From contig CM027379.1 of NCBI GenBank assembly GCA_015680905.1, positions 33,250,501 to 33,314,500 on the forward strand: 64,000 nt of DNA, written 5' to 3'. Below are positions 53,594-64,000 of this stretch, in pieces; positions within the stretch are counted from its first letter, which is position 1; each line of letters begins with the position of its first letter. The position numbers and the translations under genes were made by a program. The DNA comes from Coptis chinensis (taxonomy: Eukaryota > Streptophyta > Magnoliopsida > Ranunculales > Ranunculaceae). A model generated the notes under the pieces. It saw only the letters and a list, made by a program, of their open reading frames with translations. It had not been told where the DNA came from and ran no database searches.

Positions 53594-53986
53594 GTTTGAC
53601 TTTGACAATGACAGTTTGACTTCGACCATGACGTGTTGATTTTGACTTTGATCATGATGGGTTGACTTTGATTTTGACCATGATGAATTGACTTTGACCA
53701 GGACATGTTGACTTTGACCAGGACAGTTTGACTTTGACCATGACACGTTGACTTTGACTAGGACATGTTGACTTTGACCAGGATAGGTTGAGTTTGACTT
53801 TGACCATCGACGGTTGACTTTGACCTTTGACCATGGACGGTTGACTTTCACCTTTGACTTTGACGATGACAGTTTGACTTTGACCATGACATGTTGAGTT
53901 TGACCTTGACCATGAGGTGTTGACCTTTGACCGTTGACTTTGACTGTTGACCGTTGACTTGGACCGTTGACTGTGAATGTTGACTT
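53594..53986 (+). repeat. TTGAC-rich array in the 3.6-kb LTR
   Basis: About 36 copies of TTGAC on the plus strand by my count, mostly as TTTGACCATGAC or GTTGACTTTGACC, with 8-21-bp spacing. TTGAC followed by C or T is the W-box core bound by plant WRKY factors. The array lies in the part of the LTR where U3 would be. Confidence 0.8.
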
Positions 53987-54649
53987 TTCTAGTTTTTCAC
54001 ATATTTGATTATATAAAATATTGTCGATATTATATAACTTGGTTGGTCATTATCTAATTTAGATTTGACGTGAGTAGTGTGTAAAGCATATATATATTGG
54101 GCTTTGATTGTGGACTGTGGACTGTTTATTTGTGCTACGTTTTATGTGTATATTATATGGACACATATAATAATAAAATGCTGTGGAAGCTAGTATAAAT
54201 TTGGTTGTCATTCTCTAATAAAGATTTGACATTGATGTTGTGTATTTTTGACACGTGACGATATTGAGATGTTAGGAGACATTATATTCCTAATACGTTA
54301 TAATAAATAATGTATGCGATACGTGGAAGCATTGTGACATGACATGATATAATACGTTATAATATATTGATGCAATATCTTGGAGAAATGTATATACACT
54401 CCATTATTTTATATGTGAGATGCTAGTATAGCACTGGTGAATATTTGCCCACGGGATTGTGGCGTAGTGCAATAATATATTGGCACGTGAAAGTATGAAA
54501 ATGGTTATGAGATATATTGAGATGTTTCTAAATATTATGGCTTAGTGCAATAAGGTAATTGACCTGCACGTGATATAGTGGAATGTTTATGAGTCATTAA
54601 CGTATGACACCTGAATAAATTACATAACGAAAATCCTAGAACCTGACTA

Positions 54650-54985
54650 CCACAACTCATGTGATTGGCCCTTCTGGCGTTTGAATCTTAATGGCCTTCG
54701 GCGCCCGGCGCTTTCCATGGCGCTTCGCTTAATCTGAATGGCCTTCGGCGACCCTCCCCGGCGAAAGCCGAATAGTGGCTTTTGATTATTCCGTCGCAAA
54801 AATAGAACGATGATGCGCAATATTTTATGCCGAATAGTGGCGGTGCTTACATAGATTTGGCTTCCGTGTGAGGATTTACGGTGTCGCGCGCATCCCGCCG
54901 GGTGGTTACGCACGGAGTGGCTCATTATGTAAGGGAGGCATGTGGATGTACATGTTCGGCGTTGGGTTCGCGATTGTGGTAGCCA
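54650..54985. other. GC-rich island in the 3.6-kb LTR
   Basis: It has repeated blocks: ATGGCCTTCGGCG twice (about 54691 and 54740) and GCCGAATAGTGGC twice (about 54768 and 54829). A 118-residue minus frame covers it but shows no known domain and is rich in Arg/Ser, as expected from composition. Confidence 0.5.
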
Positions 54986-55725
54986 GGAAACTAGGTAAGA
55001 CATAGATACGACGTGATTTTAGGGACACGCAAAGAAAGCCCTGAAATAATCTAATTATGGTAATATGTTTGGTTGGTTATTTGTTTAGTTAGAACCTAAA
55101 GGCCTTGATGGAGGAACTACATGCCTTATTTATGATGTGTATAGTTTGTTGTGTGGTTAGTGGAAGTTAAGTTAAAGCCTCGATGGAGGAACTACCTACC
55201 TAGATTATTGAACTTAAGGATGTTGTATTAGTCGTTAAAAGTTAAAGCTACCTCGATGGAGGAACTAACCGCATGATGGATTGTATGTATATGTATAATT
55301 ATATGTTGTATTTTAGGGCTACTCACACCAGCATTTTTATAATGCTGACCGATTTGCATGTTTGTTTATCGGTGTGTTCATTCAATGAACATAGTTGATA
55401 AGTTTTGACAGGTTTAGTGTTGAAGAAGATTGGTTCTTTGCTTGTGGTTTTGCGTTAGCATTGCATCTCGTGTTGTGTTTTGTTTTCCCTTGAGGTGATA
55501 TAGATTTTCAGTGAGATAATATTATTTGCATTTTCATTTGTAAATTGTTTTATAATGAAGAGGACTTTGTTTAAGTTAAAATTTTTATTGGTTTTAATTA
55601 TCCGCATATTTTAAACTGTTTATGGGCTTTTGGAAGTGGAGAGTGCGTCACACCTCGGAGATCGAAGAGTCGGGGACAAATAATGTTTTTCCGAATTCTG
55701 TCGAAATTCGGGGTGTGACACCTAT

Positions 55726-56720
55726 TGTCCTCTCGCTTATGAATAATAACCATCACAACCAGATAATGTTTGCTCCATTAATAGCTATCCTATTCCTAAC
55801 CCCCCTTGGAGACAAAATCCCAACTTTAATTGGAGAAATAATTAACAAGTTACACCTCCAGGGTATAATAATCAAAATGTTAGGCCAACGAACAATTACA
55901 ACCAAGTTCCACCACGACAAGGACAAGGACAAGGTAATTATAATAATAATAATTATAATGCTAATAGAGGTATCGTTTCGGTAAATAATAACTATCACAA
56001 CCCACCCATTAATAATCAACGTGACATAGTTCCTGTCACACAACCTGTAACAAACACTCCTCCACAACCAGATCGTTTTGATGCCTTTATGCAAACCCAA
56101 CAACAGATTTTATAGTCAATCCAACTTTCCTTACAGCAGTTAACCCAAGAGAAAGTACAACCAAAAGGTGTGTTTCCAGGTCAAGCGATACCTAATCCTA
56201 AAACAACAAACACAGCTTTTGAGGTAAACGGTAATACTAGTAATGAAAATGGAAACATAAGTGAGTTAAATGCCATCACCACTCTCTGTTCTGGCAGAGT
56301 GGTTGATAACGCCATAACTATGCCTGTAGTTACCCCACCAGTAGCCCCTACACCTGATATTTTACTAGATACTGAACTAGAAATTAAAGATCCTACCCCT
56401 GTAGAGGTACCAGTGAAACCACAACCTAAGAAACAAAAAACCAAGGTTAGACATCATGTTGATCCATATGCTAAATATAGAGAGAAACCACCGTTTCCCC
56501 AGAAATTAGCCATGTTAACCAAGGATTCAAATTTCAACAAGATTAGGGAAGTTTTTAAGAATCTAACGATAAACCTACCTTTTCTTGAAGCTATAAAAAA
56601 GTTACCACAACATGTTAATTTTCATAAAGAGTTGTGCACTACTAGGCGTAAAACAAATATTCCAAAAGACGTCTTTCTAACTGAACAATTTCCAACTTTA
56701 TCTGAAAATAATGGAATCGT
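55726..56720 (+). pseudogene. E3 gag C-terminus and pre-protease block
   Basis: It resumes after the insertion with an Asn/Gln-rich linker (frameshifted). From 56170 it reads FPGQAIPNPKTTNTAFEVN, ITTLCSGRVVDN, a Thr/Pro-rich linker, YAKYREKPPFPQKLAMLTKD, IREVFKNLTINLPFLEAIKK, ELCTTRRKTNIPKDVFLTEQ, and FPTLSENNGI. It is cut by E4 at 56721, just before the protease fold. Confidence 0.8.
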
Positions 56721-58141
56721 TGATAACCGTAAAATGTATAGTTTACCTACGAAATGAACGATGAATTCAATCCGTAAGTAAACTAAAACTAATCTTTTAC
56801 TATCTCAATTATCAAAGTTTCTACTCTCAATGCGAATTGCACTAAGTGGAGTAGGAAGTTCGTTCCACTCCTAGTTCCCTAGCATGGATTGTTTTCTAAG
56901 TCTAAGAAATCAGTCTTAAGTCAATAAGAGCTTTACGAAGGGAATTATACTACGATGCAATATGAAATTGATTATTTGAATTTAAACTACGAATGCTATG
57001 GAAATATGATTGTTTGAATCTAGATAAAGAAATTAGAGGGGAATTGAATCCACCTCGACTCCAACTTAATAACCTAGCGTAGAATGTTGTATCTCAATTC
57101 TCACGCTCTTCTTTGCGAGAATTTCGAAGTTCTAATCCCTAGTGTTCATGGCATTCCTACCGATACTAACTAGCATGTGAGGTCGCCCACCCATTCTCAT
57201 GGCGAAACACGACCTTCTAGAGTGGAATAGATTCTACAACCAATTCTATACTAAACAACTAAGTCTTCATCAAGGCTTCATCAACCCCTCTAATGGAGGT
57301 TTTAGCCTTGAGTCATCAAAACATCATTTCCCATATTATTATAACTAAACATACTATCAAGATTCAAAATTTACTTAATTTAAATAATAATGAAATCTAA
57401 TTTAATGACTAAAATGAAATAAGGACAGAAATTGAAATTAGATCTAGAATTGGAAATGACAAAATCGAAATTGATAAAGAATACTACTTTATTTATCTAA
57501 TCAAATTGAAGAGCAAGATTCAAAGGTTTAATCTAATACAATAATTTAAATGGAACTAAACTTAATTAAAACAATTAAATCTAGATCTAGAAGCTATTCT
57601 AATGACTACTTTCTATATAAGCTATCTACCCTAATTCTCTACTAAATAATCTACCATTAACAATGAGCTTCCTAACCTAACTGCCATTAACAATGAGTCA
57701 AGCTTTTGTTTTTATACATCCAGATCCAAAAATCGTGCATGGGCTTGGAGCTATGTTTTGGGCGCCGAGAATCAGCCCAAAACCCAATTCTTCAAAAAAA
57801 AGGCCTCTTCAGCTAGATTCGGCTTCAACAGACTTTTCGTCCACTTTTGCTCCTCTGATTGGATCAAGGCTTGGACCATTGCAAAGCTCTTTCCGAGCCA
57901 GTCGTTTTGACATAAGGTAGGTCCAATTCCGAGGTCTGAGTCCAAAGATATGGCATTCGAAGTTCTCACGACTTTTTGCTCCTTTATCTCGCTAAAGTGG
58001 CACATTTCTCACATATAATGGACTTTGAAGCCTGAAATGCATAAAAACACGTAATCAGTATTAGCTCTTACTTATTATTCACATAATTGGTCTAACAAGA
58101 TGATTATTAAGGGGTTAAAACTACAGTTTTGGCTCTTATCA
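56721..58141 (-). repeat. 3' LTR of E4
   Basis: 1,421 bp on minus, TGATAAGAGCCAAAACTG to ACGGTTATCA. It contains the conserved U3 block (57865-57960), a TATA box (57709-57716) and the CCTCCATTAGAGGGG block. Left host flank ATCGT (56716-56720). Confidence 0.87.
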
Positions 58142-58155
58142 AACCACCCCCAAAC
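58142..58155 (-). other. polypurine tract of E4
   Basis: The minus strand reads TGTTTGGGGGTGGTT immediately before the LTR. Confidence 0.75.
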
Positions 58156-59963
58156 AGCATTTTGCTTGTCCTCAAGCAAAGATGAGAAATTAGAATAAGT
58201 GACCAAAAATGGAGTTCTAACTATTCTCGTTTCGCTGAGTGCGATTGGATTGACCATATGCAACAAGGCCTTAAACCACTAGGAATTCCCTAGTGGACGA
58301 GTTATAGCCTCGTGAGAGTTTTCCAGTGAAGGTACTCACAAACTTCATCTATACTACAACGACTAAGAAAATAAAACTATTGTTTCCTTATTCATGCTCA
58401 ACTATCTATACATCTCTCTAGCAATTGAATAAGAATAACCAAGTCAGAAACCTAAGTTAATATATGCATAATAATCTATCATCTACAATAAACATATACA
58501 CAATGAGTAGTACTATAAAATGTTTAGCGGGGTTTGTTTCTCGAACTTCTAATAGCCCCTAAGTAGGTTCTCACAATAATAGTCAAGAAACAACACTCAC
58601 GATTTTTCCACTCAAGTTTCATTACTCCAGATTAATACAGTGGGCACACTTTACCTTACAATCTCAATGACACACAAGAAGCCGGAGTCGATCAAACACA
58701 TCTGCCACTTACTATCACACTAACCTATTCCTAATTGAGCTAGAGGTCTTTATTAGGTGTTACGGGGATTAGGAGATGGTTTAAGAAGGAAGGAAATGGA
58801 TATTCAAAAGGACAAGTCTGAGATAATAGAGTCTTCATATTATGTAACTAGAGAAAACCTTGTTATTTACTTTTGCTTCTACACTTTGTTTCCATCCTTA
58901 GCCATATTTTTTTTTTTCTTTTCTTTGGCTTTTGACTCCCTTTTATTCTATTTTTGGAGTTTTTATTTTATTTCTATTTTTATTTTTTTCTTTTCTTTGG
59001 ATGGAAACTTATTTTCTTTATTTTCTCTCAAAGCACTAACTAATTTTTGTTTACACGTTTTCTCTTCTTCTTTCTTCATCATTCTATTCTCGGACTTATT
59101 CTAAATTGGGTAGGTTGATTTATTTTTTTTATTTTGTTTTGTTTTTGTAAATGGGGTAAAGGAATTGTGGTTTATGGAAGGGCTAATGAAAGGCTCGATT
59201 AGGCTAACTAGCGGAAAATAATTCATAGGTTTGAATTTCTGGCTATATCGATCCAAAGAGGGCCTAAATTCTCGCTTAGGATATGGTTTAGTGATCAAGC
59301 AAGTGGACGTGTGAATTCTCTATCCGGATTTTACTTCTCCCTTGTGTCATTTCTCAAATAATGTTTCATTCATATAAGACTTTAGGCTATATTCTCACAG
59401 GATTTGTAGAATAAGTACTCTAGCCTAGATTTCAGAAACTTACTGCTAACAATCATAGATACTCATGTAATATATTTATAGATAGATGTAAAGATTATTA
59501 CCTATATATTAACCTAAGTTTCTAACAATTATTCTGACGCAACAGCTACGTGAGACTTCTAGATTGTTAAGAGCATGGAGAAAGAAACAATACCAATATT
59601 CCTAAGTGTATAGCATAACTTATTTATTTATATTTTTGAATTTTTGAAATTTTAACTAGAAAACAAATGCATATTATACATATTTATATCCTAGCAGATG
59701 TCTTAATTACACGCGGTTTCTATGCCCCCAAACAAGAAGCATGCTTTGTCCTCAAAGCATTTAAATAAAGAGGGTAGGAAAAATACCATTGAAGCGTGGA
59801 AATTCGAAACATCCGCAAAACAAGGTTAGAACGTACTAATATAGGAAATAAAACCGACGCAACTCTATAAGAGTTCCACCCATTATGGGGTTAATGTAAT
59901 TAAATTGCTTGGGACATAAGCGGACACTAACGTAAACTAAAACTTCCTCCACTCCCGCTGTTA
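58156..59963 (-). other. 3' UTR of E4
   Basis: Collinear with the E1 3' UTR. Holds the purine tract (T/C-rich on plus, about 58905-59150) and a second polypurine-like tract (59724-59733 on plus as GCCCCCAAAC) preceded by GCTTTGAGGACAAAGC. No gene. Confidence 0.65.
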
Positions 59964-60897
59964 TTATTCATCTTCGTCATCCTCTACTTCTATAAAGAAG
60001 TGAGGCTCCTTCGCGTTCTGCCATGCTATGATAATTTGCCAGGCTTCACGCCATTTATCATCTATGGTTGCTAACCTATTAAGTGCCACTTGGTCTGATG
60101 GGGTGTAGGGTGCAACCTGGTGAGGTTGTATCCGCCACCCTTGCCAAGTCATTGCACAGAAAGATCGAATAATACTATTGGTGGGTCGCACCGTGTCTAC
60201 CCTAATCCAATCCGTGAAAACGTGTACAAAAAAACAGGAAAGAAACATAGCATAATAATATCGCGAAATTAGAACAGGCATAAGAAGGTACTTATGCCTC
60301 ATGGTATGGGCTCGTGCTAAACTAGACATCAAAGTTCGGGAAGGTCATAGAACCCGGCGTCCCCGTGGCTAAAGCAAGGAAAACGCCGCAAGTGGCGCCA
60401 TTCACGTAAGAAAAACGCCATTCCCCTAAAATGTTTAGCATAATCCAAAACATAACAGTTCCTATGTTCATGGACCCGGGCTACCAAGGGCAACGTTATA
60501 GTCCCCTTGGTCCTCAATACAGAAAATGCCGCCCCATAAGCCTCGTGCAAAGACTCATAAGTGTAGACATGCATATTATCGAATCCAATAGCACCATGGG
60601 TCTTGTATCTCAAATGGGCATAGCAAGTCCAAGAACAAATGCTAGCAAGAACCTGGGTAATTTCCATTGGTTCATCGTCAATGTTGATGGAGAACACTTG
60701 TTCTCCGTCCGGTCTCTCAAAGAAAATGCAGTTATTATAAAAATAAGATGCAAGTCTTTGGAGAATAAAGTTCACCCGGTCTTACCATAAGAGGTTCCCA
60801 GTGCAACGATGTGATCACCTCAAAACCAAGCACCGTAAGTAGTGCTTTGGAACAAATCTTCGTAAAGACTGTTCGGTATTATTATAGGAGATGTCAT
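59964..60897 (-). pseudogene. ORF-B of E4
   Basis: The ATG at 60897 (MTSP) is conserved with E1. Blocks: ASYFYNNCIFFERPDGE, FSINIDDEPMEITQV, MHVYTYESLHEAYGAAF, SSLARAHTMRHKYLLMP, MTWQGWRIQPHQ, PSDQVALNRLATIDDKWREA, and an acidic C-terminus (EVEDDEDE) ending at 59964. Frameshifts near 60650 and 60340 differ from those of E1, so the ancestor had one open frame of about 310 codons. Function unknown. Confidence 0.6.
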
Positions 60898-61717
60898 CTC
60901 AAAACTACGCCCGAACAGCCGCAAAACAACCGGGCACAACTTCGCGAAAACCGGAATTTTTCGGTCCACGGAAGGCGCGCTGAAAGGCCATCAACTAGGG
61001 CGCCGAAGTCGCGCTTTTGTATTTTGGAATTCCAGTGTTTGAGCGCGAAGTCGCCGCTTGACTTGATGCGCTGGCGCTCTGAGCAAAATTTTCTATCGGC
61101 GTAGAGGCGCGAAGCTCTCCTCCTCCGCGTGGCGGCCCGAAGCTGCGAGATTTGCGAAAAATGGAGACGAAACGGGGAATCACGCGAGGCGTGAAGGGTG
61201 CGTGATGGAAGTTAGATGTAGTGTGAGTTGTGAGTGTAGAATGTATGAAGTTTATATAGGTTTTAAGTTGCTAAAACGGATCGAAGTTGCCAAAAAGTAT
61301 TTACGGCGGTTTCGAAAATCCTAAAATTTCCAAACCCAAAACGGAAACAACTCATTTTCTTGATTCTAATTCAAACCCAAGATCTTTTAGGTTGATTTTA
61401 TGATTGAATGTACCTATTTAATCTAGATTTCATCCTACAATGATTCTCACTCATAGATATGCCTAAACGGCCATATTTTCACCTTACTCCGCAATAAATT
61501 CTAACACTAGGGTTATATAAAAATAAAGCTTGAATTGATAAAACCACCCCCAAACAAGTTGGGAAGGTGGGATCAATATGAAACAACCACACATACTGAA
61601 AATAACCCCTTATATTAAAATTTTCATTCGGAGTACCTTTCACTACAAAATTCAAAATACGAAAATAAAAGTTACATTACAATAAAAACAACAAAAATAA
61701 ATAAAACAACAACCACT
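60898..61717 (-). other. spacer before ORF-B, E4
   Basis: The GC-rich module is at about 60968-61140 (minus: AGCGCCAGCGC, GCGCTCAAACACTGGAATTCC, AAAGCGCGACTTCGG), followed upstream by a TATATAAAC-like site and the tract GTTTGGGGGTGG (61544-61556 on plus as CCACCCCCAAAC). Same layout as E1 27708-28532. Confidence 0.55.
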
Positions 61718-62872
61718 ATCAATCCTCAGACTCTCTAAACACCTCGCCACTGGTGGCGGAGGGCACACTCTCTAGTGGTGGCTCCTGGGCTCCCGGGTCC
61801 AGCAGAAGAGATCGTCCTTCATCGACGACGCCATGCCTCGTGAGTCGTGTCCTCGAAGCGTAGTCTCAGATAAGGTAGGAAGCGTGCAAGCATGTCCACT
61901 CTAAACCGGGCGGGCCTCCATCTCACCCTCGCTGTTCCCATCTCTCATCCTCTCTCGGGTGCGGATCTCGGTTGTGATGAATAGTCGCCTGTCGAGTCCG
62001 GAGGTCTGCACAGATAGTGTTTAGTGAAGCGATGCCCCTATGAAGCATAGCCATGCGTTACGCATCGAACCAACACCTCGGAAGGCATCCGTATCAAAAG
62101 CAAGTCACGTCCTCCTCATCCTCCTCCGAATCATCCTCATCCTCCTCCCTCTACCTCATCCCGTTTCCTATCCGTGGGCAATATCCAGCGTTGTTGGACA
62201 CACTCCCTATAGATACGCGGGTTACGGTGCGGGGGTAATGTAAATCCCATCGTATCGACGGAGCTACTTTCATCTTCAAAGATGATCTTGGTAATTAACA
62301 CGTGAAGAGGTGCCAAAGACTTTCCGACCCCTAATCATGCTCAGCAAAAACTCCAAGATACAAAAATCGTTATACTCCCCGAGTACCCATAAGATGTGGA
62401 GGCAGGCGGACCGATGTCACCGACCTTGTCCTTCCCTAGGACATTCCGGACCAATCCAATCGAAATTTTGTAGCCAATTGGTTGGTCCCGAGGGATGCCC
62501 GGGCGCATACCAATGGGAGTTTGTATTGTAGCTCCCATTGATGACATCACGCCCATCAAAGGCTCTACCCCCCTCAAACCGGGGGCTCTGTAAAAGTGGC
62601 ATCGGATGGATTCTAGGCGGAATGCCTAGAATCTCACCAACAAATCCGTAGTCAACTCCTTTCTTCTTCCTTACCAACACAAAAATCCTACTCCCTCCAA
62701 CTCCCCGGTGTTGTAGAACCGTCGGACCAAGTCTTCGTGGTAGAAGGCTTCGGTCGAAAGTACCATAAACTACTCCAGTCCCTACTAGCCATTTCACACC
62801 GTGAAAAGCGGTAGCGAAGTGGTCGGCAAAGATGAAAACTTGCTCCGTAAAATTCGGCGCTTGTTGAGCCAT
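61718..62872 (-). pseudogene. ORF-A of E4
   Basis: The ATG at 62872 gives MAQQAPNF; then GSRIFVLVRKKKGVDYGFVG, EILGIPPRIHPM, PTNWLQNFDWIGPECPREGQ. Later blocks in shifted frames correspond to LHILW and the acidic tail. A TAA at 62058-62060 (minus) lies at exactly the place of the E1 stop at 27360. It is followed by CGC-ATG and a coiled-coil-like stretch as in E1. Broken by several frameshifts. Confidence 0.55.
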
Positions 62873-63693
62873 TTGAAATTTGAATACGGTTTGGGGTTTG
62901 TAGAAGGTGTAGGAGTAATGAGGAAAGACCTTACTGATAAAAAACGATGGTGGTGGCGATGTAGTGGCGGCGCAACACCAAATTTTGATTTTTTCGGTGG
63001 TTTTTGGTGGTTTGAATTGATGGTGTTTGTGGGTGGTGGAGTTTGGAGAAGATTTGGGGTTAGGATTTGATTTTGGGCGTGGGTTTATTGTATTTTCTTT
63101 TTAATTTTTTATTTTGTTTTAGGTTTTGGTTAAAGCTTGGCGTTAATGGCGGAATGGAGGAAGAACGATGAACTGTTCGTGGAGGTAAAGCGCCGAAAGC
63201 GCTATCCGTATGGCTGAAGTTGGGTTTGGTTTGGGTTGGGCCCCAAAATCGAAATTTTTGATTTTTTCGATTTTTTTTTCGAACTTCAAATCAAAATTGC
63301 CGCCGTTACGGGTCCGATTTTTGCGAATGAGATATGGAAATGATCAGGAGAGAATTTCCTATCCAATGATCTATAAAACACTCTATTCCGACTTCAAATG
63401 ACATACGAGATAGTGGAAAACACCTCGAAGTGCGTGCATGACGTAAGTTATGCGAACGAATGAACTCTAAATTAATAGATTATGTCAATCCGAATCGTAA
63501 TACAATAAAACGGCCGAAGCAACTCTAATTGGACATAAAACCTTTTAGTAATGCGAACATTTAACACCCACCCCCAAACAAATTTTTACAACGAAGCTTA
63601 GAAAATTTGTTTTTAGCAGTGGGTCTTTTAAAGTCAGATTCCCGAGACTTCCTAGATTACTATGTTTATTTTTATTTTTTATTTATTTATTTT

Positions 63694-63734
<41 letters not shown>

Positions 63735-64000
63735 GAAGGAAAAACAATAAGCAATAAAAACATAATTCACACCATAGAGAAACATGACTCAAAAATCCGA
63801 GAAAAACATGCAAGAGTGGAAAACGTGAACTATGTGAACCGTGGACTTAGGATCCGGTATTTACAGCCACACACTCCATATGGAGGGCCCGGTTACCTTA
63901 ATGGTGCACTCACCAATATATTAAAGTGAAAGGAAGTGCACCAAACACAGAAATTGAGTCGCTTTATAGTCGATACTTTCGAGACTTTATCTAAAATATA
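62873..64000 (-). other. E4 spacer upstream of ORF-A
   Basis: Collinear with E1 25440-26529: polypurine-like tract (63566-63578 on plus), paired TCTCGAG/ATCTGACT motifs (about 63612-63650 and 63950-63990) and the GGGCCCGGTTACC block near 63887. A microsatellite of ATTT units lies at 63665-63733. Confidence 0.6.
63665..63733. repeat. (ATTT)n microsatellite
   Basis: About 16 near-perfect TTTA/ATTT units, absent from E1 at the same place, where a short A/T-rich stretch is found. It post-dates the E1/E4 split. Confidence 0.85.

Larger units (their letters stand above)
52119..55720 (+). mobile_element. 3.6-kb probable solo LTR in E3 gag
   Basis: It begins TGTAACGCCCG and ends TTCGGGGTGTGACA. CCTAT flanks it on both sides (52114-52118 and 55721-55725), and joining across gives the continuous gag reading SYC-PL, so a single 3,602-bp insertion with 5-bp duplication is certain. 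The TG...CA ends, lack of coding domains and size fit a solo LTR of a large Ty3 element of the Tekay/Del type, where such termini and lengths occur; the family call is an inference. It holds a dense TTGAC array and short ORFs I do not consider real. Confidence 0.8.
47656..56720 (+). mobile_element. E3: Athila-like element, 5' part
   Basis: LTR, primer site, long leader, gag and pre-protease region. It is split by a 3.6-kb LTR-type insertion (52119-55720) and cut in the pre-protease block by E4 at 56721. The remainder presumably lies beyond the window. It is inserted in the E2 3' UTR (left flank TCCAG). Confidence 0.8.
56721..64000 (-). mobile_element. E4: Athila-like element, 3' half, inserted in E3
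   Basis: Minus strand, with 3' LTR 58141-56721 and interior running to the window edge. It is collinear with E1 25440-31273 over its full visible interior (ORF-A, ORF-B, spacers, 3' UTR). Divergence is clearly greater than between the two E1 LTRs. The gag/protease side lies outside the window, so absence of reverse transcriptase is shown only for this part. Confidence 0.85.

Noticed and set aside
53452-53887. Overlapping minus-strand frames rich in VKVKLSWSKS-type repeats
   Set aside because: They are translations of the TTGAC array; three frames stay open because the repeat lacks stops. No independent coding evidence.
54647-55003. 118-residue minus frame in the 3.6-kb LTR as a gene
   Set aside because: Composition-driven Arg/Ser-rich sequence within an LTR, with duplicated nucleotide blocks and no domain.

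Overview
This looks like a repeat-choked stretch of a flowering-plant (probably eudicot) nuclear genome. The signs are AT-rich non-coding DNA, spliced plant-gene fragments (CDC27-like, chalcone synthase-like, MurG-like, Ulp1-like), and LINE, Ty1/copia, Ty3/gypsy, CACTA and Mutator-type elements nested in one another. I found no intact host gene and no tRNA, rRNA or CRISPR. Nearly every reading frame is retroelement-derived and broken. I cannot name the species.

Layout. 1-2.8 kb: eroded exons of a CDC27/HOBBIT-like gene. 2.8-3.5 kb: a CACTA terminus abutting a copia LTR fragment. 3.5-5.2 kb (minus): 3' part of a Ty3-like element (E5). 5.2-12.0 kb (minus): LINE A, split in its RNase H domain by LINE B (8-bp target duplication) and by a copia solo LTR. 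12.0-14.1 kb: 5' end of a Ty3-like element (E0) cut by a CACTA terminus at 14133. 14.1-20.1 kb: CACTA interior, with a chalcone synthase fragment between inverted repeats and a Ulp1-like C-terminus. 20.1-32.75 kb: element E1, nearly complete. 32.75-47.65 kb: element E2, containing LINE C (itself split by a copia element with matching 5-bp duplications) and a 1.2-kb Mutator-like element with 9-bp duplications and a captured MurG-like fragment. 47.66-56.72 kb: element E3, containing a 3.6-kb probable solo LTR. 56.72-64.0 kb (minus): element E4, inserted into E3 and running off the window.

The main theme is one family of Athila-like Ty3/gypsy elements (E0-E5). They have 1.2-1.5-kb LTRs starting TGATAA, a TGGCGCCG-type primer site, an Athila-like gag and an aspartic protease region. 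No copy shows reverse transcriptase, RNase H or integrase. The 3' part instead carries two long unassigned reading frames (ORF-A, ORF-B), conserved in order and partly in signals between copies. Polypurine-tract-like sequences follow each module, and a GC-rich leader block recurs before ORF-B, so the element looks like fused cassettes. This is the best candidate here for something poorly described: a non-autonomous, modular gag-protease family depending on a partner for its polymerase.

The nesting gives a relative order of events: E2 received LINE C, then copia landed in LINE C. A MULE and E3 also landed in E2, and E3 later received the 3.6-kb LTR and E4. All identifications rest on motif recognition by eye; percent identities and insertion ages were not computed.
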